Below, one piece after another: positions 1-10,043 of a stretch of DNA of 16,634 bases. This DNA is from an uncultured Lysobacteraceae bacterium (GTDB lineage Bacteria; Pseudomonadota; Gammaproteobacteria; Xanthomonadales; Rhodanobacteraceae): NCBI GenBank assembly GCA_946480705.1, contig CAMLLF010000013.1, positions 1-16,634 of the forward strand. The letters are read 5' to 3'. A model generated the notes under the pieces. It saw only the letters and a list, made by a program, of their open reading frames with translations. It did not search any database and was not told the DNA's origin. The first letter of the stretch is position 1, and each line of letters begins with the position of its first letter. Made by a program: the position numbers and the translations under genes.

Positions 1-844
1 CTTCGATGCGGCCGGACTGGATCTGCAGGTCGACGAGGCGCCGGCGATAGGCCTCGCGCAGGCAGACAGGCGCGTCGGCGGCGCTGCCGCAGTCGTTGCG
101 CTTGCCCAGCCAGACCTTCTGCGCGGTGCGCTGGCGCGCCTGCTGCGCGGCAGCGGCATTGCGCACCGTGTCCTCGAACGTCGTCGCGAGTTCGCGATCG
201 AGTGCGCCGAGTTCCGGGCTCAGGCAGATCGCTTTCTCGACGGCCAGCGTGGCTTTCGCGCAGTCGAACGACGGGCCGTTCGTCGCCGTGACCGGCACGG
301 GCTTTTCGATCGGCACGGCGACCGCGGGGACGTCGCCTTCGGTCAGCGTCCTGGTGTCGTCGAAACTCGCGAACGGCGCGATGACGACTTCGCTGTCACC
401 GTTGCCGGGCGTGATCCCCTTGGCGGCGGCGGTCGGATTCGCCGGATAGGTCTTGCCGTCGAACGCGAGTTCGACGTCGTCAGCTTTCGCGCCGCCGCCG
501 CCGACCCGCACGACGAGATTGCGCCAGCCGTTCGAGCGTTGCGGCGACACGGCGATCGGCGGATGGGTCAGGCCGATCGCGCCGACCAGCCGGTAGCCGG
601 CTCCGGCCGGCGAGAACACGAGCGTCGGGCAGCCGCCGGTGCCGCAGGCGGTCGAGCCGACGACATGGACCAGAAGTTCGTTGCGGCCGTCGCCGTTGAG
701 GTCGACCGAGCCGTCGACGTAGCGCGTCTCGCGGCCTTCCGCGACATAGTCCTTCTCGATCGCATGCCGCACGTCGGGCGGCAGCGGCGCCGCGGCGGCG
801 CCGAACAGTGTCATCAGGACGGCGGATACCCAGCTCATCTGCAT
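1..844 (-). CDS. Secreted protein with FG-GAP-like N-terminus and LprI-like (DUF1311) C-terminus, partial
   Basis: The reading frame stays open from ATG at 844 to the left edge (281 codons seen), so the C-terminus is missing. GGAG lies 9 bases before this ATG; a second ATG at 838 is too far from it. Residues 1-19 form a short signal peptide ending in an alanine-rich stretch, which points to the periplasm or outside. Residues 48-56 read DLNGDGRNE, the acidic calcium-loop type of FG-GAP/VCBS segments, followed by a CGTGGC motif at 67-72. From about 192 the sequence fits DUF1311/LprI: Cys194, a VEKAIC stretch ending at Cys207, LDREL, then WLGKRNDC (Trp245, Cys252) and Cys261, the usual four-cysteine pattern. 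LprI of Mycobacterium tuberculosis inhibits lysozyme, but most DUF1311 proteins are uncharacterised, so lysozyme inhibition is only a possibility here. It is divergent from the phosphodiesterase gene. Confidence 0.8.
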   Translation of the reverse strand, partial: MQMSWVSAVLMTLFGAAAAPLPPDVRHAIEKDYVAEGRETRYVDGSVDLNGDGRNELLVHVVGSTACGTGGCPTLVFSPAGAGYRLVGAIGLTHPPIAVSPQRSNGWRNLVVRVGGGGAKADDVELAFDGKTYPANPTAAAKGITPGNGDSEVVIAPFASFDDTRTLTEGDVPAVAVPIEKPVPVTATNGPSFDCAKATLAVEKAICLSPELGALDRELATTFEDTVRNAAAAQQARQRTAQKVWLGKRNDCGSAADAPVCLREAYRRRLVDLQIQSGRIE

Positions 845-1018
845 GGCGAATGGCTCCGGTCGGCGGCCGCAGGGGCCGGTCTGGCGAGGCGCGCGGAGCT
901 TAGCGCAGCATCGGTTCGCGCGGCGTCACGATGCCAAGGCCGCGCCCGCTTCACCGGAACTGCCCGAAGACCGGCGCGCGAACTGATAGGCGTGCGCCGT
1001 TTTCGCCGCTAAGACGCA

Positions 1019-1036
1019 ATGTGCACATTCGCACAT
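1019..1036. promoter_or_regulatory. Perfect CRP/Clp-type dyad (ATGTGC-N6-GCACAT)
   Basis: Both half sites match perfectly (1019-1024 and 1031-1036) around a 6-base spacer. This is the geometry of CRP-family operators (TGTGA-N6-TCACA), with C/G in place of A/T at the inner position. It ends 28 bases before the phosphodiesterase start at 1065 and lies about 175 bases upstream of the divergent LprI-like gene. In Xanthomonas the CRP homologue Clp controls many extracellular enzymes, so a secreted phosphodiesterase is a plausible target. The site is too close to the ATG for classical activation of that gene, so repression, or control of the divergent gene, fits better. Confidence 0.45.
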
Positions 1037-1054
1037 ACGCGAATTAGTCCTGAT

Positions 1055-1059
1055 GGGGA
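1055..1059 (+). promoter_or_regulatory. Ribosome binding site deciding the start at 1065
   Basis: GGGGA ends 5 bases before ATG 1065. It overlaps the upstream in-frame ATG at 1053, which has no purine-rich stretch of its own. This favours translation from 1065 and gives a cleaner signal peptide. Confidence 0.6.
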
Positions 1060-1064
1060 ATCCA

Positions 1065-2525
1065 ATGACCGTCCATTCGCTGATCGGCCGCGTCGCGGCC
1101 GCGACGGGCGCGGCTGCGCTCGCGCTTCATGCCGGCCTCGCCGCGGCCGCCCTGCCCCTGCGCGCGAGCGCGCCGGCGTCGACCGACCGCCTCGACCAGA
1201 TCTATTACGCGCAGCCGCACAACACGTATCTGCACAGCGACAAGCTGACGAACTGGCTCGACGCGGGCTATCGCACCGTCGAGATCGACGTGATCGACAA
1301 GGGCGACTGGGAGAACGATCCGAAAGGTCCGTACGTCGCGCACGGCGCGAATCCGGGCAACCAGAACTGCAGCGCCGCGAACGACGACCGCCTCGGCAAC
1401 TGCCTCGACGACATCACCGGCTGGATCGGCCGGCAAACCAGTCTCACGGTGCCGCTGCTCGTGTTCGTCGACATGAAGCCGAGCGCCGATCCGGCCAGCG
1501 CCTGGAAGCCCGACGAGATCAAACTGCTCGACATCTTCATCCGCAACTATCTCGGATCGAAGCTCTACACCTACGGGAATCTCACCAGCCATCTCAGTCC
1601 CAACGGCAATCGCGAGGGACTCAAGAACAAGGGCTGGCCGACGATCGACGCGCTCAAGGGCAAGATCATCGTCGTGTTCACGGGCGGCTACTACGGCGAC
1701 GTGAACGCGCGCATGAACTCGGCGCGCAAGCTCATGAACGAGGGCAACTACGGCGGGCCGACGGCGTTCCTGTGCCCGGATGTCGACAGCGACGATCCGA
1801 ACGAGATCTCCGGTGCGATCGACGGCATTTCTGCGGCCGATTCGGCGTATTTCTTCTGCGGCAACATGAAAGCCGGCGACAACGACCAGTACGTGCTGAA
1901 CCGCTCGGCGCAGTGGCGTCAGTTGATCCACCAGTGGGGCGCGGCCGGCAACTTCAGCAGTCTCGACTACGCCTGGAGCTACATCTCGGTCGCCCACGGC
2001 GCGAGCGCGATCGGCTGGGACGTGACCGAATCGCTGACCGACGCGAGCGTGTTCCGGCCGAGCTGGCTCGACAGCATTCCGCTCGTCGGCAAGCGCCGCA
2101 GCCTGCCGGGCTATTTCACGCTGCGCACGCACTTCGCGAACCAGTGCGTCGACGTCAGCGGCAGCCGGTGGAAAAACGGTACCGCGCTGCAGCAGTACAC
2201 CTGCAACGACACCGACGCGCAGAAGTTCGTCTACACGGCGGAAGGCCAGCTGCGGCCCAAGGGCGACACCGACTATTGCGCCGACGTCGAAGGCGGCAAG
2301 GGCAAGCAGGGCGCGAAGCTCAACATCTGGGACTGCGACGGCGGCGAGTCGGAGAAGTGGGCGATCTCCGCGGCGGGGCTGTTCGCGAATCGCGCCGGCA
2401 ATTGGGGCTATTGCATGGACGTCACCGGCGGCAGTCCGTCACCAGGCACGCGGCTGCAGCTCTGGGGCTGCAGCGCGGGCAACGTCAACCAGCAGTTCGA
2501 TCCGCGCGAGGTGCCGGATTTCTGA
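1065..2525 (+). CDS. Secreted PI-PLC-like phosphodiesterase with ricin-type beta-trefoil lectin domain
   Basis: 486 residues. The signal peptide spans about 1-30 (hydrophobic, alanine-rich), so the product is exported. Residues 44-310 look like a PI-PLC-type TIM barrel, probably the Ca2+-dependent PI-PLC-C1-like family: QPHNTYLH with His52-Asn53, GYRTVEIDV with Arg70, Glu73 and Asp75, and FVDMKP with Asp136. These occupy the places of the first catalytic histidine and the acidic/metal residues. A second catalytic histidine cannot be assigned by eye. Residues 349-480 form a ricin-B trefoil with three repeats. Each has two cysteines 19 apart (361/380, 405/424, 450/469) and an ending of the QKF, EKW or NQQF type. 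The family cleaves phosphodiester bonds of phosphoinositides or related lipids; the lectin would bind glycans or cell surfaces. The exact substrate is unknown. The gene is monocistronic, with a CRP-type dyad upstream and a hairpin after the stop. Confidence 0.85.
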   Translation: MTVHSLIGRVAAATGAAALALHAGLAAAALPLRASAPASTDRLDQIYYAQPHNTYLHSDKLTNWLDAGYRTVEIDVIDKGDWENDPKGPYVAHGANPGNQNCSAANDDRLGNCLDDITGWIGRQTSLTVPLLVFVDMKPSADPASAWKPDEIKLLDIFIRNYLGSKLYTYGNLTSHLSPNGNREGLKNKGWPTIDALKGKIIVVFTGGYYGDVNARMNSARKLMNEGNYGGPTAFLCPDVDSDDPNEISGAIDGISAADSAYFFCGNMKAGDNDQYVLNRSAQWRQLIHQWGAAGNFSSLDYAWSYISVAHGASAIGWDVTESLTDASVFRPSWLDSIPLVGKRRSLPGYFTLRTHFANQCVDVSGSRWKNGTALQQYTCNDTDAQKFVYTAEGQLRPKGDTDYCADVEGGKGKQGAKLNIWDCDGGESEKWAISAAGLFANRAGNWGYCMDVTGGSPSPGTRLQLWGCSAGNVNQQFDPREVPDF

Positions 2526-2532
2526 GCCGAAC

Positions 2533-2556
2533 GGAGCGGCGCGTGAGCGCCGCTCC
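2533..2556. terminator. Hairpin between convergent genes, possible bidirectional terminator
   Basis: A perfect 10-bp GC-rich stem (2533-2542 with 2547-2556) closes a GTGA loop. It starts 7 bases after the phosphodiesterase stop and 8 bases beyond the stop of the convergent DUF3011 gene. There is no T-run on either side, so it is not a textbook intrinsic terminator. Its position fits transcription ending or mRNA 3'-end protection in both directions. Confidence 0.5.
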
Positions 2557-2564
2557 GCAACGCC

Positions 2565-3179
2565 TCAACGCCAGCGGCGATCGACCGTGAAGATGGCCTC
2601 GCAGCCGCCGTCGACCCAGATGCCGGCGCGGTTCCAGCCCCAGGTGCGGCCTTCGACGCAGGCCGTGCCGGAAATCTGCCGCGCGATGCGCACGTCGCTG
2701 CCGCGGCCCGTGTCGACCTGACAGAGGTTGTAGTGGTAGTTCTGGCTGCCGCAGCGCACCGAGATGCGCTGGTCCCAGTCGTTGCCGGGACGCCAGTCGC
2801 CGTGGCGATCGCCGCGGCCGTCGTCGTAACGGTCGCCGCGCCCGTCGTCGTAGCGATCGTCGCGACCGCCGTCATGACGGCCGCCGCCGCGCCGTTCGAC
2901 GCGGAAAATGCCGGCACAGCCCTGGTCGACCCAGACGCCGGCACGGTTGTAGCCCCAGGTGCGGCCTTCGATGCATTCGCTGTTGGAGACCTGATCGACG
3001 AGATACACGCGGCCGCCGCGACCGGTATCGACCTGGCAGAGGTTGTAGCTGAAGCTGCGGCTCTCGCACTGGAACTCGATGTCGCGGTCCCAGTCGCCGC
3101 GCTGCGCCGATGCGCCGGTCGCCGCAAGCGCGAGTCCGATCGCGGCCGTGCAGGCGGCCGAACGTACGTATCCTTTCAT
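2565..3179 (-). CDS. Secreted protein with two tandem DUF3011 domains
   Basis: 204 residues. ATG at 3179 is preceded by GGAGG at 7-base spacing and starts a clear signal peptide (1-25, ending ASA-Q). Upstream in-frame ATGs would bury this signal and have no such site. Two DUF3011 units lie at about 33-93 and 137-198. They share NLCQVDTGRG, a Cys-(V/I)-EGRTWG stretch, NRAG(I/V)WVD and a final Cys before A-x-IF. Cysteines pair in register: 38, 48, 69, 88 in the first unit and 143, 153, 174, 193 in the second. The linker 97-130 is rich in Asp, Arg and Gly with repeated octapeptides and is probably disordered. DUF3011 has no established function; the eight ordered cysteines suggest a disulfide-stabilised envelope or extracellular protein. 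It converges on the phosphodiesterase gene and lies downstream of the GFA gene on the same strand, 181 bases away. Confidence 0.85.
   Translation of the reverse strand: MKGYVRSAACTAAIGLALAATGASAQRGDWDRDIEFQCESRSFSYNLCQVDTGRGGRVYLVDQVSNSECIEGRTWGYNRAGVWVDQGCAGIFRVERRGGGRHDGGRDDRYDDGRGDRYDDGRGDRHGDWRPGNDWDQRISVRCGSQNYHYNLCQVDTGRGSDVRIARQISGTACVEGRTWGWNRAGIWVDGGCEAIFTVDRRWR
2808..2879 (-). repeat. 24-bp tandem repeat encoding RYDDGRGD-type octapeptides
   Basis: Two 24-base units (2808-2831 and 2832-2855) encode the same octapeptide, RYDDGRGD, with three silent differences. A third, more diverged unit (2856-2879) encodes RHDGGRDD. They form the linker between the two DUF3011 domains. The silent differences show the copies are not freshly duplicated. 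Confidence 0.75.
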
Positions 3180-3228
3180 CGCTTTTCCTCCCCTCGATCG
3201 CCGGATCAGGGCCGGCGGGCCATGGTCT

Positions 3229-3246
3229 CGCGCCGTCCTCGGCGCG
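3229..3246. other. GC hairpin in the gap upstream of the DUF3011 gene
   Basis: A perfect 7-bp stem (3229-3235 with 3240-3246) encloses a TCCT loop. It lies about 115 bases after the GFA stop and 50 bases before the DUF3011 start, both on the minus strand. It could end GFA transcription or form part of the DUF3011 leader. There is no T-run, and in such GC-rich DNA a stem of this size could arise by chance. Confidence 0.25.
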
Positions 3247-3360
3247 GGATCCGCTCCGGCCGCGCGCTGCGCGCCCGACCGCAGCCGCCGTTTTACCACT
3301 GCCGGCTCCGCTTGCGCGTCGACGTGCCGCGCACAATCCATACGGCGACGGAACAGGACA

Positions 3361-3762
3361 CTAGAGATGGGCGAAATGCTCCGGCGCCTCCTGCCAGCGG
3401 TCGTGCAGCCCGTTGACGTAGGTGATCGGTGCGCGCGCGAGTTCCTCGTCGGCGATGTCGGTCAGGCAGCCGAGGTTGACGCCGTACATCTTTCCGATCG
3501 GCGTCTGCGTGCCGATGCCGAACGCGCGCACGCCGCAGTGGCGGCAGAAGTAGTGCTGGTTCTTGCGCGAATTGAACAGGTACTGCGTGAGTTCGGATTC
3601 GCCGGTCAGCAGGCGGAACTCGCCGTCGCGCGCGACGGCGGGCCAGAAGCGCGTGCGACGGCAGATCGTGCAGTTGCAGCGGTAGGTCGGCTCGGTCAGA
3701 TCGAGGTCGGCCTCGAACGTGACGGCGCCGCAATGACAACTGCCGTGGTAGGTCTTGCGCAT
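3361..3762 (-). CDS. GFA / CENP-V family zinc-binding protein
   Basis: 133 residues. ATG 3762 follows GGAG at 6-base spacing; a longer frame upstream only reads through repeat DNA. The Mss4-like fold of the GFA family is shown by its full zinc-ligand set: Cys9-x-Cys11 in GSCHCGAV, Cys29-x-Cys31-xx-Cys34 in CNCTICRR, and Cys73-xx-Cys76 in CRHCGVR. The length is typical of the family. The founding member, from Paracoccus, promotes S-hydroxymethylglutathione formation from formaldehyde and glutathione, but that activity is disputed and most paralogues have no known substrate. No formaldehyde or glutathione genes are nearby, so no reaction is assigned. The product is cytosolic (no signal). Its upstream region holds the two inverted palindromic repeats. 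Confidence 0.9.
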   Translation of the reverse strand: MRKTYHGSCHCGAVTFEADLDLTEPTYRCNCTICRRTRFWPAVARDGEFRLLTGESELTQYLFNSRKNQHYFCRHCGVRAFGIGTQTPIGKMYGVNLGCLTDIADEELARAPITYVNGLHDRWQEAPEHFAHL

Positions 3763-3797
3763 GGCGCGCTCCGTGGAGTTGGCGAACGACGGTTGCT

Positions 3798-3844
3798 CCC
3801 TCTCCCCCGACCTCTGGTCGGGCGAGAGGGCTGGGGTGAAGGGG
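3798..3844 (+). repeat. Palindromic intergenic repeat, copy A
   Basis: The arms 3798-3812 and 3816-3830 pair at 14 of 15 positions around a TCT loop. A CTGGGGTGAAGGGG tail follows at 3831-3844. The tail and the CCCTCTCC word recur in inverse orientation in copy B. It resembles REP-like dispersed repeats of Xanthomonas- and Pseudomonas-type genomes (general knowledge). It lies 36 bases upstream of the GFA start, so it would sit in that gene's leader or promoter region. Confidence 0.75.
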
Positions 3845-3934
3845 AGAAACGTCCGTGCAGCGTACTGACGGTCTTCGTATCGCGGGTAGACGTGACTGCG
3901 GCGCGACAACCGAACACCCGAGCGCGTCGCTTTT

Positions 3935-3979
3935 CCCCCTTACCCAACCCTCTCCCCCCAGGCACGCTTGGGGGAGAGG
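3935..3979 (-). repeat. Palindromic intergenic repeat, copy B (inverse orientation)
   Basis: Read on the minus strand, this copy has a hairpin (3969-3979 with 3949-3960, one bulged C) followed by a GTTGGGTAAGGGGG tail. That matches the layout of copy A in the opposite direction. It ends 13 bases from the stop of the small minus-strand gene that terminates at 3993, so it could also act as that gene's 3' hairpin. The 90 bases between the two copies hold no recognisable gene. Confidence 0.7.
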
Positions 3980-3992
3980 ACTCGGCGCAATC

Positions 3993-4343
3993 TCAGGCCG
4001 GCTGCACGTCGTGCAGTTTCCAGACGCGGCCGGCCAGCAGGTTCAGGCGATGCTTGACGACCGCGTGCGGCAGTGCGGTGACGACTTCGACTTCGGTATG
4101 CAGGTCGGACTGTTCCGCGGTGACGCGCGCGTTCGCGTCGCTGGCGCCGAGCAGCGGGTCGACCGCATCGGGGTCGGGCTGCAGCGCCTTCCAGCGCTTC
4201 CACAGCGACGGTTCGCGCAGTGCCGCCTGCAGCGTGTTCGCGAAGCTTTCGGGGCTGACGCCGTGGAACGACAGCTCGGCGTTCTCGCCGCGCGCCTGGG
4301 AAAGATCGCCGATGCTCAGGAAGAAACGCTGCACTGCGGCCAT
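3993..4343 (-). CDS. Small protein of unknown function
   Basis: 116 residues. ATG 4343 is preceded by GAGGAG at about 5-7 bases. An upstream ATG at 4424 lacks a site and would add an arginine-rich stretch with little protein character. There is no signal peptide or membrane segment and no cysteine. The sequence mixes hydrophobic and charged residues as a small cytosolic alpha/beta domain would, with features such as RFFLSIGD at 6-13 and LWKRWKAL at 47-54. I do not recognise the family. Codon use matches its neighbours, which supports a real gene. It is divergent from the large amidohydrolase gene across 216 bases and ends next to a palindromic repeat. Confidence 0.65.
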   Translation of the reverse strand: MAAVQRFFLSIGDLSQARGENAELSFHGVSPESFANTLQAALREPSLWKRWKALQPDPDAVDPLLGASDANARVTAEQSDLHTEVEVVTALPHAVVKHRLNLLAGRVWKLHDVQPA

Positions 4344-4502
4344 CTGGATCTCCTCGACTCGGATGTGGGGCCGGCGGGCTCCGCCTTCCGCGCAGTCTAG
4401 CGCGATCGTTCGTGACGACCGCATGAGGCGTTGCGGCGCTTGCCGGATCGCGGGCCTGCGGCCGCATTCGCGTCATTCCTTGGTCGCAGGCAGGACTTCT
4501 GT

Positions 4503-4534
4503 CCTAAGCCGGCGGGCGGCCGCTGGCCTAGGAT
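4503..4534 (+). promoter_or_regulatory. Possible promoter/dyad upstream of the amidohydrolase gene
   Basis: CCTAAGCC (4503-4510) and GGCCTAGG (4525-4532) form a 7-of-8 inverted repeat. Overlapping it, TAGGAT at 4529-4534 resembles a -10 element and would give a leader of about 20 bases before ATG 4560. No convincing -35 hexamer is seen at the proper distance. The ribosome binding site AAGGGAG follows at 4547-4553. Confidence 0.25.
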
Positions 4535-4559
4535 GCGGGTCTGACCAAGGGAGACATCT

Positions 4560-7841
<3,282 letters not shown>

Positions 7842-7858
7842 GCGCACGCCGGCTGCTA

Positions 7859-7887
7859 CCCTCGCGACGCAGTCATGCGCGGGAGGG
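7859..7887 (+). promoter_or_regulatory. Ribosome binding site for TTG 7893 inside a possible hairpin
   Basis: GGGAGGG at 7881-7887 lies 5 bases before TTG 7893 and is the only strong site near the start of the TPR-PAS gene; ATG 7875 has none. CCCTCGCG at 7859-7866 can pair with CGCGGGAGGG (two bases bulged), which would hide the site in the mRNA. Confidence 0.4.
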
Positions 7888-7892
7888 CAGCC

Positions 7893-10043
7893 TTGCCGGC
7901 TTCACGTTCGCGACGACCCCGTGCCGCCTGCGCGGGGTTGTCGCTTCTGGGACTCGTCGCCGGCGTCGCCGGCGCCGGCGACTCCGTGCTCGACGCATGC
8001 CGCGACGCCGTGCGCCGCGATGCCGCGCACGCGCTCGTGCTTTGCGGCGAGGCCGAGCAGACCGCGCTCGCCGCGCGGGATTCGCGCATCGCCGGGCTGG
8101 CCGCGATCGAACACGCCGGCGCCGCGATCGCGCTGGCCCGCTACGAGGTCGCCGCGGCCGATCTCGCGCGCGCCGATCCGCTGCTGCGCGAGACGCAGTG
8201 GCGCGACCGGCACCGGCTCGAACGCCAGCGCGGCACGCTCGCGTTCCGTCGCGAGCGTCTCGCCGAAGCCGCGCTGCACTATGGCCGTTCGCTCGAGATC
8301 GCGCGCAGCCACGACGACGTCGCCGCGCAGGCGCAGGGCTGGAACGACGTCGGCATCGTCTATCGCCGCGTCGGCGACTACGCGCAGGCGCTCGAAGCGT
8401 TCACGACGAGCCTCGCGCTGCGCGAGCGGCTCGGCGAGACCGACCGCGCCGCGGCCGTGCTCAACAACCTCGGCAATCTGCAGCAGGATCTCGGCGACTA
8501 CGCCGCCGCGCAGACCTGGCTCGAACGCGCGCTCGCGGCCTACCGCGCACAGGACGCGCCGCGTCAGGTCGCGCATGTACTCGAAAGCCTCGGCATCAAC
8601 GACCGCCATCTCGGCCGCGACGCCGGCGCGCGCGATCGTTTGCGACAGGCCTGGGACGCGTTCACGCAGCACGACGCACCGCGCGACCGGCTGCGCGTCG
8701 CCACGCATCTCGCTCGGCTCGAGGCGCGCCTCGGCGACGAGGCCACCGCGCAACGCTGGATCGACGAAGCAACGACGCTTGCTGCGACCCTGCAACAGTC
8801 GCCGTCGCTCGCCCTGCTGCTTGCGATCGCGCAGGCCGGCGACGCGGAAACCCCGCGCCGCACGCTGCGCGAGCGCCTGCATGCGAAGGCCGGCGATCCG
8901 CTGAGCGACCGCGTCGACGCCTGGGAATTCCTCGCCGCGGCGAGCGAGCGCGACGGCGACGCCGCGCAGGCGCTCGATGATCTGAAAGCGCTGCAGACGG
9001 CGCGTGCCGAACTCGCGCAGACCGCGCAGAACGAGCGCGTCGCGCAATGGCAGGTGCGCCTCGACGTCGCCGACCGGCTGCGCGAGATCGAGGCACTGCG
9101 CGAACAGAACCGCGTGCAGTCCGAGCGCCTGGAGAACGAACGGCTGCGGCGTTATCTGACGCTCGCGATTTCGCTGGCCGGGCTGGCATTGATCGCGGCC
9201 ATGCTGCTGTCGCGGCTGCAGCGTCAGCGCGCGCAGGCCGCCGTGCAGCGGCTCGCGCTCGAACATCAGAGCGCGCACTACCGCAGCGCCGCCGATGCGC
9301 TGCGCGCCGATCGCCGACGCCTGCAGGCCCTCGTCGACCGCAGCGCCGAGGCGCTGCTGCTCGTCGACGCGCGCGGCAACGTGCTCGCGGCGAACCGCGC
9401 CGCGGGATCGCTGCTCGGCCGCGGCAGCGACGCGCTGATCGCCGCACCGCTCGCGGCGCTGCTCGGTCCCGACGCCGAGCGCCTCGGCGCGACCATGGCC
9501 GCGAGCGAGAACGCCGACGAGGAACGCGAGGAACATGGCGAGATCGCGCTGACCGCGCCCGGCGGCGCGGCGCTGCGCGCGGCGGTCGGCCTGCTCGACG
9601 ACGCCGACGCGGAAGAACCGGTGGTCTGGCTGAAGCTCCGGCCCGAGACGGCGGCCGCGGCCGGCGCGGAAACGACGGTCGCCCCCGCCGAAGGCGAAGC
9701 ATCCGACGCGCTGCGGCGCGCACTCGTCGAACTGATGCTGGCGGCACTCGATGCCTGGGAACGCAGCATGCGGCTCTCGCGCGTGGACTTCGCGCAGAAG
9801 AGCGGCATCTGGCGCGTGCACATCGACGACGGGCGTCTGCGCATGCGTTCGATGGAGCGCTACCTGAGCCTCGCGCGCGTGCCGCGGCATCCGCGCTGGC
9901 GCGAGGTGCTGCGCAGCGCCTATTTCGTGCTGGCCGAGTGCCCGCTGACGCCGGTGCAGCGGCGCGTGCTCGAGGAACGCGTCGCCGCCGTGCGCGCCCA
10001 GCTCAGCGAGAAGGCACTCGACGCGGCTGCGGCGGAAGGCTAG
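7893..10043 (+). CDS. TPR - transmembrane - PAS protein with unassigned C-terminal domain
   Basis: 716 residues from TTG 7893, chosen for its strong ribosome binding site; ATG 7875 would add six residues. The signal sequence is about 1-28 (GLSLLGLVAGVAGAG). Residues 60-330 contain helical TPR units, clearest at WNDVGIVYRRVGDYAQALEA and VLNNLGNLQQDLGDYAAAQ. A long coiled-coil (about 365-420) leads to one membrane helix at about 422-441 (LTLAISLAGLALIAAMLL), then a second coiled-coil. Residues about 473-560 look like a PAS domain (LVDRSAEALLLVDARGNVLAANRAA). After an acidic/alanine-rich linker, residues 611-686 form a compact domain with WERSMRLSRVDFAQKSGIWRV, DDGRLRMRSMERYL and WREVLRSAYFVL. 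I cannot name it; it may be a helical DNA- or partner-binding module. There is no kinase, GGDEF, EAL or receiver domain. It is likely an inner-membrane sensor with periplasmic TPRs and a cytoplasmic PAS. The layout suggests cotranscription with the amidohydrolase gene. Confidence 0.85.
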   Translation: MPASRSRRPRAACAGLSLLGLVAGVAGAGDSVLDACRDAVRRDAAHALVLCGEAEQTALAARDSRIAGLAAIEHAGAAIALARYEVAAADLARADPLLRETQWRDRHRLERQRGTLAFRRERLAEAALHYGRSLEIARSHDDVAAQAQGWNDVGIVYRRVGDYAQALEAFTTSLALRERLGETDRAAAVLNNLGNLQQDLGDYAAAQTWLERALAAYRAQDAPRQVAHVLESLGINDRHLGRDAGARDRLRQAWDAFTQHDAPRDRLRVATHLARLEARLGDEATAQRWIDEATTLAATLQQSPSLALLLAIAQAGDAETPRRTLRERLHAKAGDPLSDRVDAWEFLAAASERDGDAAQALDDLKALQTARAELAQTAQNERVAQWQVRLDVADRLREIEALREQNRVQSERLENERLRRYLTLAISLAGLALIAAMLLSRLQRQRAQAAVQRLALEHQSAHYRSAADALRADRRRLQALVDRSAEALLLVDARGNVLAANRAAGSLLGRGSDALIAAPLAALLGPDAERLGATMAASENADEEREEHGEIALTAPGGAALRAAVGLLDDADAEEPVVWLKLRPETAAAAGAETTVAPAEGEASDALRRALVELMLAALDAWERSMRLSRVDFAQKSGIWRVHIDDGRLRMRSMERYLSLARVPRHPRWREVLRSAYFVLAECPLTPVQRRVLEERVAAVRAQLSEKALDAAAAEG

